A stretch of DNA of 64,000 bases from JAFGCY01 sp964609245 (GTDB lineage Bacteria; 4484-113; JAFGCY01): assembly GCA_964609245.1 (NCBI GenBank), contig CAZSSB010000009.1, positions 1-64,000 on the forward strand. The letters run 5' to 3'. Shown here piece by piece: positions 28,001-36,216 of this stretch (positions are counted from its first letter, which is position 1; the number at the start of each line of letters is the position of its first letter). A program made the position numbers and the translations under genes. A model generated the notes under the pieces. The model made no database searches, had not been told where the DNA came from, and saw only the letters and a program-made list of their open reading frames with translations.

Positions 28001-28536
28001 TGCGGTTCATGTACCGCAGCGATGTGCCCGGTGACGCCGGCCTCCGGGTTCGCACCGTCAGTACGTGGGAAGGTACGCGGACGATCGGCTGGGTGACGGG
28101 CGACAGCGACGGCTGGGAGGAGTATTTCATCCCGCTCAACCAGTACGTCGGTCAGTCCGTGCAGATCCTGTTCAGGATGTACAACCAAAACGACAACGGC
28201 GGCACCGGCTTCTGGCTCGACGACGTGCGGGTGGAGAACAGATACCCGACCATCCTCGAGATCGACCCGGACCGCGCGACGGTGGGGACCGAGATCACCA
28301 TCTCCGGTATGACCTTCGGCTTCGAGCGCGGCACCAGCAAGGTCACCTTTGCCGACGGCGTCGACGCGGCTTCCGGAGACTACAGCTCGTGGGACAACGA
28401 GGAGATCGTGCTGGACATCCCGGCCGACGCCGAGAGCGGCGACGTGACGGTTACGGTGGGCGACGACACCGGTGCCGGCTACCACCTGACGATCGTCCTC
28501 GACGCTCCGACGATCCAGGATCTTGAGCAGCTGTAG
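25063..28536 (+). CDS. M6 family (immune inhibitor A-like) metalloprotease
   Basis: A secreted protease of 1157 residues with a signal peptide (about 1-28). The zinc site is H331-E-T-G-H335 with Asp341 as likely third ligand (HETGHSLGLPDYYDY), the M6 signature. A prodomain contains one EF-hand-like loop (DLNHDGTVDERDV, near 112-128). After the catalytic domain come Ig-like domains (about 545-630 and 805-890), two accessory domains beginning DDFESGLGKW and YDDLESGTDDW, and a C-terminal IPT/TIG domain (about 1065-1150). It probably degrades extracellular proteins. Convergent with the next gene, with 26 bp between stops. Confidence 0.92.
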   Translation: MRYVLYSILAVGVLATGLLVIDGNIALAMQPPEPGMLAQMEAEGTLGDALRFAEELGNHEMRAPLRGAPLGTDDPYTIAGMIADHFGRSMRDKSTSAIASSTPQELGWLELDLNHDGTVDERDVLALGVPQPKEAALFPSLGTVKTFALLIEYSDYEHWFPKSEFETNLFADGSGTSGYDYYPAYYRTLKYYYDQASYGLLNVDGDVFGWYECIHPRTYYHPNDNSSNPWDGERRSEMIREALLDADANGADFSDYDNDGDGDVDYFLVVYTGPVGAWSSFWWGYYGVSVGSDFVLDGVTFPTYSFQWEQYYGFTGSPPNPADWDPKVTIHETGHSLGLPDYYDYQSGVGPDGGVGGLDMMHGNWGDHNCFSKYALGWLNPTVAFTNLDDEQLDKSNANADAVVFMPGFDPVSPWSEFFMAQNRYKEGIDSTYPTSGLLLWHVDARVNSYGRYIYDNSYTSHKLLRLMEADGLEEIEQNKSADAGDYYDDTSSTGDDLTPTSTPDSTKYDGTDLGIYCDDVSVAGASMTADFTMFTSNPPTVEITDPDAGDTITGTETIAITATDDNAVELVQLLIDGVLVAEWTATPYTYSWNSLVEFNKSLTLEARGWDAEGQTGSDTISVTVSNTGVTSVTDDFESGLGKWRALHEPTDPNGVYIGGVGYYGLGSETFWTTRTSPGTPTPLGSGDEAWVSAPEVDVYYNAMEHLRSQRINATSFTDPIQVKFYYRATGDFSLWATTDQGDTWERLAEIDGSSSWTTFRGVYDFTGETVYLRLFYYGDFQLDENNGLSLSIDDLLIREAPSDPPTVSFTSHDDGDTVSGNETFAASASDDSSVEAVWFYLNGSLVKADDSSPYSFTRNTLNDDNYPSIPIKAIALDDDDLVSEPAEIAVVFKNPRDYPVYDDLESGTDDWTIDNDSKTPNWALIDDADDAYSGSHCWGWVGSVTADGNNDKAYYLGFEPDSGLQTIDLSGDSLDDPVVRFMYRSDVPGDAGLRVRTVSTWEGTRTIGWVTGDSDGWEEYFIPLNQYVGQSVQILFRMYNQNDNGGTGFWLDDVRVENRYPTILEIDPDRATVGTEITISGMTFGFERGTSKVTFADGVDAASGDYSSWDNEEIVLDIPADAESGDVTVTVGDDTGAGYHLTIVLDAPTIQDLEQL

Positions 28537-28562
28537 CCTCGTCGGTCCGGTTGCGCGCGGGT

Positions 28563-31145
28563 TCAGGATCGTGCGAGGATCCGCACCGTGCCGCGCGTGC
28601 CGTCGACTTCGATCAGCTGGCCCGTCCTGATGATCGCGCTCGCCGGCCCAACGTTGACCACCGCCGGGATGCCGTACTCGCGGGCCACGATACTGCCGTG
28701 GCTGAGCACGCCGCCCATGTCCATCACGATTGCCGCGGCGCTCAGGAACAGCGGCGTCCAGCCGGGATCGGTGAACGGCGCCACCAGAATCTCACCGGGC
28801 AGTACCTGGCCGGCCTCGGCCCGCAAGATGACCCGCGCCGGGCCGGTGACCCGGCCGGGATTGACCGGCACGCCACGCAGCACGTCTGTCTCAGCAGCCG
28901 GCGTGCCGGGGTGGGGCCGGTCGGGCTCCAGACTGCCGATGACGACCGCCGGCGGACTCAGGTCAAGGTTCAGCCGGTACTGCGCGCGCCTGGCGGCCAG
29001 CAGTTCGCTGAGATTCCCGCCGCCCTCGTCGGTGGCCGCCAGCTTCAGCTCCGGGTATCTGAGCATGAAGATGTCGTTGCGGCCGGACAGCACGCCACGG
29101 TCGGCAAGTCGCCGCCCCAGCTCCAGCAGCATTCTGCGGATCACGGCGGTGCGCCGGACCACCTGGTTCCTCAGGCCTTCGCGCAGGGGGGCACAGGCCC
29201 GGGCCTTGCCCAGCACGAAGCGGAAGGCCAGCCGCCTCAGCGGACTCCGCAGGCGGGCCAGCCAGTCGGCAGTCAGTGCCGCTGTGGCGCCGGCCGTGGA
29301 CTCAAAGCGAGCTGATAGCTGCTCATCGGCCGCGGCGGCCAGATGGCTGCGCACCTGGTCGAGCAGCAGTTCCGGCTGCTCGATCCAGCGTGGATTGGCC
29401 AGCTCGTGTTCGGCCCGGCCGTGGTGCCCATGGGTGTCGAGCAGCCCGTCCCAGGCGGTCAGGAATTGCCCGCCCCCGACGGCTTCGCCGAGCAGCTGCC
29501 GGGTTTGCGGGTAGTCAACATCGGCCCGCAGTGCCGCCGCCACCCCGGGCTGGGTGTGGGCCAGCTGAGCCAGCTGCCACAGCGCCGGCAAGACCTGGGC
29601 ATGCTCGTTGGTCCCCAGACCGGACAGCAGCTGGCTGGCCCTGGCGTTGCCCTCCTCGCCGAACCAGCGGTTGCAGAGCTCGTAGAGCGCCCCCTGATAG
29701 AAGACCGACATGCCCATCAGGTCAGAGGCCGGGCGGGTGTCACCAATGTCCTCGATCTCACTCACAATCCGGCTGGCCAGCGCCTCGTCGCCCAGTGATT
29801 GCCAGTCGGTGCGCTGGAGCCGGTCGGCCTTCTCGCGGTGGGTTGCGATGACCGCGTAGCCGCTGGCCGGGTTGTAGGCCAGCAGCTTCAGGAGCATCTC
29901 CGGCAGGTGGGCAACCATCCGCAGCCTGTTGACACCCACTTCGGCGGCGTGCCGCTGGGCGGTGCGGACAGCCTGCACCATTTCAGGATCACTTTGGCGG
30001 CCGCCCAGGAGTTCGGTCAGGCCGATCCGGCTGAGCCCGGGTATGCGCCTGACGCAGCTGGCCAGGACGCTGAGGTTGAAGTAGGCGCGGCCGGCGATCA
30101 GCCCCAGCAGCGCGTGCCCCCTGAGATCCAATCCCAGCTTGGCGAAGAAGGATCCCAGCAGCAGGTCGACGGCCGGCTCGATCAGTGACCAGGTCATCGG
30201 TGTCACGACGTCGGGCAGGATCTCGCCGGTGTTGGCGTTGGTCCAGACCTGCACGCCCCCGGCCGGCTCACCCAGTGGCAGCGCGGTGACGGGCCGCGCC
30301 TGCAGCAGGCTGGGCTGGCCGTCCGCGATCGCCCACTCCAGATCCAGCGGGAAGCCGAACAGCTTCTCCGCCCGCAGAGCCAGCCGGCCCAGCTGAGCCG
30401 CCGCCGCATTGTCCAGCGAGCAGTCCCGCTGGAGACTCACGCCTGGTGTCGCCACCTCCCGGTGCCAGACTTCCAGCTGTGGTTTCGAGAGCACGACACG
30501 GTCGGGGGCGACGGTGCCGCTCACCAGCGCCCCGCCGAGACCCGATGCGGACTCGATGATGAGCCGGTCCGTGCGGCCGGTGACCGGATCGGCGGTGAAC
30601 AGCACTCCGGCGCAGTCAGCCGGCACCAGCTGCTGGACGATGACGGCCATCGAGAGCCCGCTGTGGCTGATGTCGCCGGCCTCGCGGTAGCGCTGCGCTC
30701 GCTCGCTCCACAGCGAGGCCCAGCAGCGTTTGACCGCAGCCAGGCAGTCCGCCGCTCCGGTGATGCCCAGCGCAGTGTCGTACTGCCCGGCGAAGGAGCG
30801 GGCGGGCTGATCTTCCGCCGTCGCCGATGAGCGCACGGCGAGCTGAAGCGCCTCGGCACTGGTGCCACATTCAGCGGCAAGTCTGTCGAGTTGCCCTGCG
30901 ATCAGCGCTCCCAGCTCTTCCGGCAGCGGGGCCGCCACAATGGCGTCCCTCAGCTGCTGCGGAGTCGCAGTGCCGGGCCGGCTCTCCAGGCCCGCCGACC
31001 GGATGTGCTGCTGGTAGGCGGCGGCGGTGATGCAGAATCCCGCCGGCACCGGCAGCCCGGCCCGGATCAGCCGCGCCAGATTGAACGCCTTGGCCCCAAC
31101 CTGTGGCAGGTCGTGCGGGCCGATTTGGTTCAGCGCGATGATCAT
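28563..31145 (-). CDS. PEP-utilising enzyme with rifampin-phosphotransferase-like architecture
   Basis: About 860 residues. The N-terminal ATP-grasp domain of the PEP synthase/PPDK family is clear (VGAKAFNLARLIRAGLPVPA; VRSSATAEDQPARSFAGQYD). The swivelling phospho-histidine domain is at the extreme C-terminus: His816 in GGVLSHGSIVAREYGIPAVV. PEP synthase would have a C-terminal PEP-binding barrel after this histidine; it is absent. The order ATP domain, middle domain, His domain matches rifampin phosphotransferase (about 865 residues). Antibiotic inactivation is possible, but a different phospho-acceptor cannot be excluded. A GTG at 31148 is an alternative start. A cupin gene precedes it by 57-60 bp. 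Confidence 0.8.
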   Translation of the reverse strand: MIIALNQIGPHDLPQVGAKAFNLARLIRAGLPVPAGFCITAAAYQQHIRSAGLESRPGTATPQQLRDAIVAAPLPEELGALIAGQLDRLAAECGTSAEALQLAVRSSATAEDQPARSFAGQYDTALGITGAADCLAAVKRCWASLWSERAQRYREAGDISHSGLSMAVIVQQLVPADCAGVLFTADPVTGRTDRLIIESASGLGGALVSGTVAPDRVVLSKPQLEVWHREVATPGVSLQRDCSLDNAAAAQLGRLALRAEKLFGFPLDLEWAIADGQPSLLQARPVTALPLGEPAGGVQVWTNANTGEILPDVVTPMTWSLIEPAVDLLLGSFFAKLGLDLRGHALLGLIAGRAYFNLSVLASCVRRIPGLSRIGLTELLGGRQSDPEMVQAVRTAQRHAAEVGVNRLRMVAHLPEMLLKLLAYNPASGYAVIATHREKADRLQRTDWQSLGDEALASRIVSEIEDIGDTRPASDLMGMSVFYQGALYELCNRWFGEEGNARASQLLSGLGTNEHAQVLPALWQLAQLAHTQPGVAAALRADVDYPQTRQLLGEAVGGGQFLTAWDGLLDTHGHHGRAEHELANPRWIEQPELLLDQVRSHLAAAADEQLSARFESTAGATAALTADWLARLRSPLRRLAFRFVLGKARACAPLREGLRNQVVRRTAVIRRMLLELGRRLADRGVLSGRNDIFMLRYPELKLAATDEGGGNLSELLAARRAQYRLNLDLSPPAVVIGSLEPDRPHPGTPAAETDVLRGVPVNPGRVTGPARVILRAEAGQVLPGEILVAPFTDPGWTPLFLSAAAIVMDMGGVLSHGSIVAREYGIPAVVNVGPASAIIRTGQLIEVDGTRGTVRILARS

Positions 31146-31163
31146 CACGGCAAGCCGGTGGCG

Positions 31164-31169
31164 ATTGTA
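31164..31169 (-). promoter_or_regulatory. -10 box before the PEP-utilising enzyme gene
   Basis: TACAAT on the minus strand, 15-18 nt before the candidate starts, which would give a very short leader (about 8-11 nt) without a clear ribosome site. Confidence 0.4.
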
Positions 31170-31205
31170 CCAATCAGGCTGGATGCTCCGAGGATGGACG
31201 GGCAG

Positions 31206-31565
31206 TCAGTCGCCGGTGGCCGTCACGCCGGCGGCCTCCACCATCAGCACCACGGTGCGCTCTGGGGCCCGCGTCCGGTGGAGCACGCCGCGGGGCACCA
31301 GCATTCCCTGGCGGGCGTCGAGCGTCACCGTGCGGCCCTCGAGGTCAAGCAGCAGCCGCCCTTCGAGCACGAAGAACAGCTCGTCCTCCCGGCCGTGCCG
31401 GTGCCAGTGGAACTCGCCCTCGAACACCCCCAGCTGCGCCACGCAGTCGTTGACCCGGCAGAGCGTCTGGTTCCACCAGCGCTCGGGGCACTCGTCGGCC
31501 AGCCGACCGGCCTCGATCACCTCCAGCGGCCCGTACTTCACGTCGGTGTGAATGTCGTAGTCCAT
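31206..31565 (-). CDS. Single-domain cupin protein
   Basis: A 119-residue cupin. Motif 1 (HWHRHGREDELFFVLEGRL) supplies the His-x-His and Glu metal ligands and motif 2 (VPRGVLHRTRAP) supplies the last His. GGGGAG precedes the ATG. Such small cupins are diverse isomerases, dioxygenases or binding proteins; the substrate cannot be predicted. It lies 57 bp upstream of the PEP-utilising enzyme gene on the same strand, so the two may be one transcript, although the second has its own -10 box. Confidence 0.85.
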   Translation of the reverse strand: MDYDIHTDVKYGPLEVIEAGRLADECPERWWNQTLCRVNDCVAQLGVFEGEFHWHRHGREDELFFVLEGRLLLDLEGRTVTLDARQGMLVPRGVLHRTRAPERTVVLMVEAAGVTATGD

Positions 31566-31728
31566 CGCTGCTCCCCAGCACCCCGTATGGCGCGACAGCC
31601 TGACAGCGGACTGAGTGGGACTCAGCCACTTTCCCGTGGATTGTAGCAGCGCGGGCAGACCAGCTAGTGGGCGTCCACTACATTGTCGGCGAGTACAGAG
31701 CCGTCACAACGATCGTGCGGACTGGCGA

Positions 31729-31737
31729 TGCTATACT
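31729..31737 (+). promoter_or_regulatory. Extended -10 promoter of the 31773-36173 lipoprotein
   Basis: TG-C-TATACT (TG at 31729, hexamer 31732-31737). The leader is about 29 nt and carries GGGAGGCAAGGA before the ATG at 31773. Confidence 0.5.
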
Positions 31738-31772
31738 CCGCTCAGAGCCGGCACGGCATCGGGAGGCAAGGA

Positions 31773-34700
31773 ATGCTCACACACGGTTTCGCGAGGTTGC
31801 TCTTCGTCTGCATCGCGTTGATCATGGTGATCGGTGAGAGCACCGGGTGCGGAACTGGGAAGCACGGCGCTGCAGCGCCAGTATCGGCTCCGCCGGCAGC
31901 GGAGGGGACCGATACTCCGCCCGAGGGCGTTGATGTCCACGACTCCAGTGGGAAGGGCGCCGTACTGGACGAGATAAGGGCTGCCCCGATTCCTGAAGGT
32001 GTAGATCCTGCCCTGTGGGCACAGCTTACAAGAACGCTGGCGGCCTTTGTCCGGGCCAACCAGAAGTGCTCCGCTGCAGTGCCCTTGGGGGACAACGGCT
32101 ACGTTGACGATCTGCAGCTAATCGGGGGGGACGTACTGGCGTGGTCATACCGCAACACCGGGGACTACGACCAGAACAAGCTGGTGGGGGTCACGGATCT
32201 CACGCCTATTGGGCAGTACTGGGATGCGCGGGCCGGCGATGCCAACTGGGAGCAGGCGAAGCTGGCTGATGGGGATTTCAACGGGCTGGTCTCGGTGAGT
32301 GACATCACGCCCATCGGGCAGAACTTCGACAACATGGTGCGGGAGTACAACGTATACGCGAGCCTTGATGCTGCCGACCACCCACGGAATAACGGTGGGG
32401 ACAATGGTGAGGAGAACGGGCCCGGGGCGCTGTTGGTGGGCAGTATTGAGTTGGAAGACGGTGTAATCCCCGATGCTGGGGGCTACCGTCAGTTCGTCTA
32501 CACCCTCACGAATCCCGGGACCGACGCATATTACTGGGTGCGTCCGACTGATGGAGAGAGCGAGGGGTGGGCCAGCAACCTGGTGGGGGGCTCGCTGGTA
32601 GAGCTGCCGATCCTGGAGCTGACGAATCCCCCCAGCCTGGGCAGCGGACAGGCTGGCGATCCGTATCTGGTAAACGACGAGACGGATTACGTATTCGCGC
32701 TGACCGATCCGGTGGCTGGGACGGTGACGCACAGTGAGCTGACGGAGTATGTGGTTTCGCCGGCCAGGGCCGGAGCGATTGCGACGGCGGATGCGACGCT
32801 GGACATCAATGACGGGTTTGTGGGGGCGGTGACGGTCACGGCGTGGTATGGGGAGCGGCCCAACCGACCGGACACGACGGTGCACTGTGAAGTGATCCAG
32901 GCGCCGGGCAGCGAGTTCCGGGTCGTGGAAGTCAGTCCGCACAGCGGGGGTTCGGGAGAGCTGACGATCTTCACCGCCGTGGTGGACGGGGGTAACTACG
33001 CACTCGACCAGTATGAGTGGGACTTCGGTGGCGGGGCAACTCCGAGTACCAGCACGCAGCGGGAGCCGCTGGTGGTGCTGGAATGGGTGGGGACGTATGA
33101 GGCGCAGGTGACGGTGACGAGCCATGATGGTTCGATGGCTGACACGTATGAGTTCGGACTGACGGTGATTCCGACGACGGACGCGCCGGTGATCATCACG
33201 TTGTCGCCGCGGTACGTTGAATCACCGGCGCCGGCTTTGTATGTGGGATCGCAGGTGGCGCAGACTGCGTACTGCCTGGCGACCGGTATGCGGCCGATTG
33301 ACTATAGCTGGAACTTCGCAGGCGGGGTTGACCCCAATGACTTCGAGGACAAGTGGGGTCCGGAACACAGACAGGTTGAGATCACTCCTGTGGACACCTG
33401 GCCGGAGGATCCGTACGTGTTCGAGGATGCGCTGGTGAACGTGGAGAACGTCTACGGGGATGACGGGCTGCAGTTCGATCTGATCGTGGAGCAGCCGCCG
33501 CGGTTCTTCTCAGGAGACGGGATTGAGTTCTGGGGGGAGCCCGGTCAGCAGAAGGTGTTTACAATCGGGCTGTACAGCGGATCGTATCCGCTGACATTCG
33601 AGTGGAACTATGGCGGTGGGGCGGTACCGAACACGCAGCCCCAGTATTACCAGCGCGAGGAGGATCTGGCTGACACATGGCCGGCGATCCTTGCGGAAAC
33701 TGGGAAGTACGAGGGAACGATCACGGTCAGCAACGCGTATGCGGAAGCTAGCTGCCCGTTCGACCTGTACGTCGGCGTGCCGAAGATCCTGTCCGTCGCA
33801 CCGACGGAGGGGAATGAAGGGCAGCAGCTCAGCTTCATCGCCAACATCCTGGGAGACCACGAAGAAGAGAACCTGGACCCGGAATACGCCTGGGAGTTCG
33901 GTGCTTCGGCTATACCGAGCACGTCGAGCGAGCAAAGCCCACTCGTCGTATTCGGCGAACACGGCGAGCAGCCGGGCATGCTCACCTTCAGCAACAAGTA
34001 CGGGCAGGACACGTTGGGCTTCACGGTCGAAGTCAACGGAGCCCCTCAAGCCCAGCTGGTGGCGGAGCCCGCCCAAGGGCTGATCCCTCTGAGTGTTGAG
34101 TTCGACGCCGGCACCAGCACTGATCCGGAGGGCGGACCCCTTAGCTACCAGTGGGACTGGGACGGCGACGGCACGTTCGATAACAACTCGGGCGATGATC
34201 CTACGGTGGAGCACACATATGACACCGAAGGGGACTTCCAGGCAACCGTGAGAGTGGTGGACGAGCAAGGTGCGGACGACCTTGCCTCACTCACTATCAA
34301 GGCCGAAGGTGAGGCGCCACCGCTTCCTGACCAGGTAATCATCAGTTCGCACGCAATACAGATCGTGAACGCGGAAGGCGGTTCAGGCCCTTCCGGCGAC
34401 GTGTTTGTGGAATCCATCCCGACCGATACCGCCTCGCTAGTCGCGAACGCGACGACGGAACTCATCTCCTGTGGCATTGGGGGGACGTTCAACGGAGTCC
34501 CATTCGGCCCCATGGACTACCCGGACCTCCCAGAGGGCTTTGACTCGGAGACGTACAGCGATATACACGAAGCCGTGGCGGAGTTCATCCAGTGGGAGCT
34601 CTGGCACGATGGCGACGACAACTTCCGGCGCACCTCCGACCTGTTTGACCTGAGTGGCGGCGGGTCTTTCCCGTTGATTGGCGAGTCCTTCGGGCCGGCC

Positions 34701-36173
34701 ACCGTGTTCCCCGATGACGATCCCGAGTCTACTGGATCGTTGGCTGAGGGATTCCTCGTGGCGACAGTACCGGCAGATTGGGAGGTGGACTACCCCGAGA
34801 TCCCGGACGTTGATCTGAGGGTTCTTCTGTCCTTGTTCGTTTCCGTGATCATCGACGTAACCGAGGACCCTGCAGCCCCCGAGATCGTGACGGCCGCCCC
34901 CCCCGAATTGCAGCTATTCCCAAGCACCCCTGCTATGCTCGAGTTCAACTGGGGGACAGGTGGAGCGCCAGCCGATCTCGGTCTCACCGCGCTTGAACTG
35001 TGGGATGTAGCCTACGATGCACGCCCTGGTGAGCTTCCCTCGTGTGCAACATCGTTCACTTACGTGGACAGATCTCCGGGCAGCGGTGAGTTCACGATTC
35101 AAGACAGCGCAGGCCCGGCCGAGGCTGTCGCGCTTGCCACCGTTCCCAGTTCCTGGCTCGATCCCGACCACGAATACGCATTCAGGTTGCACTGCGATTC
35201 CTGGAGTTCGATCAACAAGCCGGGTGAGTGGCTGTATACTCTGCCGGCGCCGCCACCGCAGAACTTCATTACGTTCCCGGAGCATGCTGATCCAGACATC
35301 GATGAGCTGGCGATTCTTTACCAGGACCCCGTCGTCCGCCGCGACGGCCGGGTATTCTACGACCTTTTTCCGGGGGACTTCCTATTTCAGGATGAGGAAG
35401 GCTTCGATGACATTCTCAAGATTAATGGCGACGAGTTCATCCTCCAGGCACGTCACATGCAGCTTTTCCCCCGCGTGACAGTGATTGAAGGGACTGACCC
35501 TAGCTTGATCAACCCGCAGACCGAGGGGATTGTGGGAGTCGTCCCCTCGGAACGGAACCCCCACCACATCATTCTGGATATAGGATTCATCTCGTATCCG
35601 GGCGGCGTTGGAGATCCCACCAGGGAATACGCCTACAAGGTGTTCATGGCCGACGATACCGTGCTGGGCATTGGCACGTTTGACGTCTCACCTATCGGGT
35701 TGAGCGTCGATCCGCCGACAGGATACAACTGGGGCGTGAATGCGTTCGATCGTGAAGAACGCGACCTGTCCGAGCGCGGCTACTCCAACGCAGTCGTATA
35801 CGGCAGCACAGTGGGGGGCACGACTCCGGATGTCCTCTGGGTCGAGTTCTACGGCGGTCACATATTCTGGCCATCGTCGGAGAGTGACCTCGAGGCCCCG
35901 AACGTTCGGGTGAGGCTGACCGACGCCGTGGATGAGGGCTACATGGAGATACCGCTTCTCATGCGCATCGCGGGCCTGGGTGCACAAGGCAGCGTGATCT
36001 GCATCCACCCGTTCGTGAACGAAGATTTCGCCAATCCTGGCTATCCCGGCTGGCCGGGCATCCTCGACGATGCGTGTACTTACGAGGTTGCTCTAGACGA
36101 TCCGCACTGGCCTGGGATCGAGCACGAGTTCTCCGAGACGCTTAGCGTGAACGGCAATCCGAACACGATGTAG
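31773..36173 (+). CDS. Giant lipoprotein with EF-hand-pair module and PKD-like repeats
   Basis: Translation starts at 31773 (strong GGGAGG), not at an in-frame start at 31683, giving 1466 residues with a signal ending ESTGC. Residues about 131-190 contain the two-loop module (GDYDQNKLVGVTDLTPIG; DGDFNGLVSVSDITPIGQ). Residues about 340-730 contain four or so related repeats with cores like YEWDFGGGATPSTS, FEWNYGGGAVPNTQ and YAWEFGASAIPSTS, which look PKD-like. A clear PKD domain (YQWDWDGDGTFD) spans about 757-843. The C-terminal ~600 residues are beta-rich and not recognised. Probably an outer-surface structural or binding protein. Confidence 0.85.
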   Translation: MLTHGFARLLFVCIALIMVIGESTGCGTGKHGAAAPVSAPPAAEGTDTPPEGVDVHDSSGKGAVLDEIRAAPIPEGVDPALWAQLTRTLAAFVRANQKCSAAVPLGDNGYVDDLQLIGGDVLAWSYRNTGDYDQNKLVGVTDLTPIGQYWDARAGDANWEQAKLADGDFNGLVSVSDITPIGQNFDNMVREYNVYASLDAADHPRNNGGDNGEENGPGALLVGSIELEDGVIPDAGGYRQFVYTLTNPGTDAYYWVRPTDGESEGWASNLVGGSLVELPILELTNPPSLGSGQAGDPYLVNDETDYVFALTDPVAGTVTHSELTEYVVSPARAGAIATADATLDINDGFVGAVTVTAWYGERPNRPDTTVHCEVIQAPGSEFRVVEVSPHSGGSGELTIFTAVVDGGNYALDQYEWDFGGGATPSTSTQREPLVVLEWVGTYEAQVTVTSHDGSMADTYEFGLTVIPTTDAPVIITLSPRYVESPAPALYVGSQVAQTAYCLATGMRPIDYSWNFAGGVDPNDFEDKWGPEHRQVEITPVDTWPEDPYVFEDALVNVENVYGDDGLQFDLIVEQPPRFFSGDGIEFWGEPGQQKVFTIGLYSGSYPLTFEWNYGGGAVPNTQPQYYQREEDLADTWPAILAETGKYEGTITVSNAYAEASCPFDLYVGVPKILSVAPTEGNEGQQLSFIANILGDHEEENLDPEYAWEFGASAIPSTSSEQSPLVVFGEHGEQPGMLTFSNKYGQDTLGFTVEVNGAPQAQLVAEPAQGLIPLSVEFDAGTSTDPEGGPLSYQWDWDGDGTFDNNSGDDPTVEHTYDTEGDFQATVRVVDEQGADDLASLTIKAEGEAPPLPDQVIISSHAIQIVNAEGGSGPSGDVFVESIPTDTASLVANATTELISCGIGGTFNGVPFGPMDYPDLPEGFDSETYSDIHEAVAEFIQWELWHDGDDNFRRTSDLFDLSGGGSFPLIGESFGPATVFPDDDPESTGSLAEGFLVATVPADWEVDYPEIPDVDLRVLLSLFVSVIIDVTEDPAAPEIVTAAPPELQLFPSTPAMLEFNWGTGGAPADLGLTALELWDVAYDARPGELPSCATSFTYVDRSPGSGEFTIQDSAGPAEAVALATVPSSWLDPDHEYAFRLHCDSWSSINKPGEWLYTLPAPPPQNFITFPEHADPDIDELAILYQDPVVRRDGRVFYDLFPGDFLFQDEEGFDDILKINGDEFILQARHMQLFPRVTVIEGTDPSLINPQTEGIVGVVPSERNPHHIILDIGFISYPGGVGDPTREYAYKVFMADDTVLGIGTFDVSPIGLSVDPPTGYNWGVNAFDREERDLSERGYSNAVVYGSTVGGTTPDVLWVEFYGGHIFWPSSESDLEAPNVRVRLTDAVDEGYMEIPLLMRIAGLGAQGSVICIHPFVNEDFANPGYPGWPGILDDACTYEVALDDPHWPGIEHEFSETLSVNGNPNTM

Positions 36174-36216
36174 ACCGGTGGCACGCGCGTAGCAGGCTAG
36201 GAAGGGCACGGGGTGC

